Shown in pieces: positions 63,137 through 64,000 of a stretch of DNA of 64,000 nucleotides; the first letter of the stretch is position 1, and each line of letters begins with the position of its first letter. Source of the stretch: Flavobacterium sp. IB48 (lineage in GTDB: Bacteria; Bacteroidota; Bacteroidia; Flavobacteriales; Flavobacteriaceae). The notes under the pieces are model-generated. The model saw nothing but the letters and a program-made list of their open reading frames with translations. It was not told the origin of the DNA and made no database searches. The stretch spans positions 186,001 to 250,000 of the forward strand of contig NZ_JAEFCA010000002.1 in assembly GCF_016405855.1 (NCBI RefSeq). Direction: 5' to 3'. Position numbers and translations under genes: made by a program.

Positions 63137-63206
63137 CTTGAAACTTCAAACCTGAAACTTCAAACCTGAAACTTCAAACCTGAAACCTGAAACCTGAAAC
63201 CTCAAA
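63137..63206. repeat. 7-bp-period CTGAAAC-type array
   Basis: Ten units of 7 bp from 63137: CTTGAAA, CTTCAAA, then alternating CCTGAAA and CTTCAAA, ending with three CCTGAAA and CCTCAAA. It stops 2 bp before the DUF779 stop codon (63209). It follows the CTAAG array directly. Confidence 0.85.
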
Positions 63207-63208
63207 AC

Positions 63209-63583
63209 TCATTCAATTCTTGTAATCGGTTCTAAATCCTTCTCTTCTTCTGGAGTGAAAATTCTATATTCTATTTGAAAAGTCTTTTTTAATGGAGTTT
63301 CTAAAGAAAAACCTCCTACTCCAAATGCGTCAATTACAGTAAGAGTAAAGTGAGCATGTTTCCAGTATTCAAATAAATCTTTGTCTACCCAAAATTCAAC
63401 ATCTTCAACTTTACCAATACAAACATCTCCAGTTCTCTGATAATAAGCTCCTTTTTCAAAACACTGCGGCTGTGTGCCTTCACAACATCCTCCAGCCTGA
63501 TAAAACATTAAATCACCGTGTTTTTCTTTTAGAACATTAATCAGTTCGACTGCTTTTTCTGTGGCATCAATTCGTTTAATCAT
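63209..63583 (-). CDS. DUF779-family protein
   Basis: A 124-residue protein. The cysteine-rich FYQAGGCCEGTQPQCFEKG (28-46) and VDKDLFEYWKHAHFTLTVIDAFGVGGFSLE are the DUF779 hallmarks, and the Cys cluster suggests metal binding. The gene commonly accompanies alcohol and aldehyde dehydrogenases, and here it is 67 bp after the adh gene, though a terminator lies between them. The function is not established. Confidence 0.88.
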   Translation of the reverse strand: MIKRIDATEKAVELINVLKEKHGDLMFYQAGGCCEGTQPQCFEKGAYYQRTGDVCIGKVEDVEFWVDKDLFEYWKHAHFTLTVIDAFGVGGFSLETPLKKTFQIEYRIFTPEEEKDLEPITRIE

Positions 63584-63595
63584 CGCTATAAAAAT

Positions 63596-63635
63596 TAAAA
63601 AAAAGCAGTAAACTCAATTAAGATTTTACTGCTTT
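63596..63635 (-). terminator. Terminator between the adh gene and DUF779
   Basis: AAAGCAGTAAA (63602-63612) pairs perfectly with TTTACTGCTTT (63625-63635); the minus-strand T run is 63596-63604. It would stop most adh transcripts before DUF779. Confidence 0.8.
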
Positions 63636-63650
63636 AACATAACCAACTAT

Positions 63651-64000
63651 TTAGGACTGTGCTATATCTAACACAATTCTTCCTTCTATTTCACCTTTTT
63701 TCATTTTATCAAAAACGGTGTTTACATCTTCTAGTTTTGAAGTTGTTACTGTTGCTTTGACTTTGCCATCAACAGCAAATTCAATTGCTTCCTTCATATC
63801 TTTTCGAGTTCCTACAATAGATCCTCTAATGGTGATTCTATTTAAAACGGTATCGAAAATAGACAAATCAAAATTGCCTGGAGGAAGTCCGTTTAATGCC
63901 ATTGTACCTTTTCTTCTCAATGTTTCAAGCCCTTGTTTGAAAGCAATTGGAGAAACTGCGGTAACCAATGCCCCATGCACACCACCAACTTCTTTCTTTA
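63651..64000 (-). CDS. adhP: Zinc-dependent alcohol dehydrogenase, C-terminal part only
   Basis: The frame enters from the window edge and ends at 63651, giving about 116 residues of the C-terminal part. VGGVHGALVTAVSPIAFKQGLETLRRKGTMALNGLPPG and the tail DKMKKGEIEGRIVLD are characteristic of AdhP-type medium-chain dehydrogenases. The zinc-binding residues lie in the missing N-terminal part, so the substrate is not addressed. Ethanol or related alcohol oxidation is typical. Confidence 0.85.
   Translation of the reverse strand, partial: KKEVGGVHGALVTAVSPIAFKQGLETLRRKGTMALNGLPPGNFDLSIFDTVLNRITIRGSIVGTRKDMKEAIEFAVDGKVKATVTTSKLEDVNTVFDKMKKGEIEGRIVLDIAQS

Noticed and set aside
63137..63206. CRISPR-like array
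   Set aside because: Units are only 7 bp with no spacers; no cas genes are nearby. The same holds for the other short-period arrays.

Overview
The window is a low-GC, tightly packed stretch of a Bacteroidota chromosome, almost certainly a Flavobacterium or close relative (family Flavobacteriaceae). The signs are a PorX-type response regulator with a PglZ domain (type IX secretion regulation), a SusC/SusD pair driven by a FecI/FecR cassette, a fused LpxC-FabZ, a CAL67264-type small membrane protein next to EttA, very few Shine-Dalgarno sequences, and several upstream boxes of the Bacteroidota form TAnnTTTG. I saw no tRNA, rRNA, CRISPR array, prophage or complete insertion sequence.

Layout. 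1-3.4 kb: end of a TPM-domain protein, a membrane VWA protein and FabG. 3.6-13.4 kb: a 57-residue membrane ORF, then a trans-envelope uptake locus read leftwards (ECF sigma, FecR anti-sigma, SusC with an STN signalling domain, SusD, a zinc metallohydrolase lipoprotein, a DUF4302 lipoprotein). 14-22 kb: a possible GIY-YIG-like protein, SucD, and the lipid A block (LpxD, LpxC-FabZ, LpxA, EF-P, a second LpxD-like protein) with an HD phosphohydrolase upstream. 22-30 kb: PorX, TsaE, alanine dehydrogenase, a small membrane-anchored protein, Ung, MutS2, DCC protein. 30-39 kb: EttA, HolA, a nuclease-fold protein, a glycosyltransferase, an OmpA lipoprotein, Sua5, UvrD. 39-50 kb: mixed small genes including TauE, patatin, M1 peptidase, a REP-associated transposase with palindromes inside its reading frame, a Dph6-like ligase, and a large acidic protein with a SUKH-like C-terminus. 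50-55 kb: RecG and a four-gene sensory cassette (thioredoxin-like, chemoreceptor-like membrane protein without an ATPase domain, a small helical protein, an Aer-type PAS protein). 55-61 kb: an RND efflux operon (adaptor, pump, TolC). 61-64 kb: bestrophin, AraC regulator, DUF779 protein and the C-terminal part of an alcohol dehydrogenase.

The most striking non-coding signal is a set of short-period arrays in the gaps between genes. A 4-6 bp core is repeated at an exact period of 7, 8 or 9 bp, often with the same core inverted after a short loop, and often touching a stop or start codon. At least seven unrelated cores (CTAAG, CAAAG, GTTTAA, ATCTGC, CTGAAAC, AATCTAA, CATAATT) share this design. 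The largest, downstream of recG, brackets a perfect 42 bp palindrome. Separately there is a roughly 100 bp inverted element near 30.1 kb that looks like a MITE.
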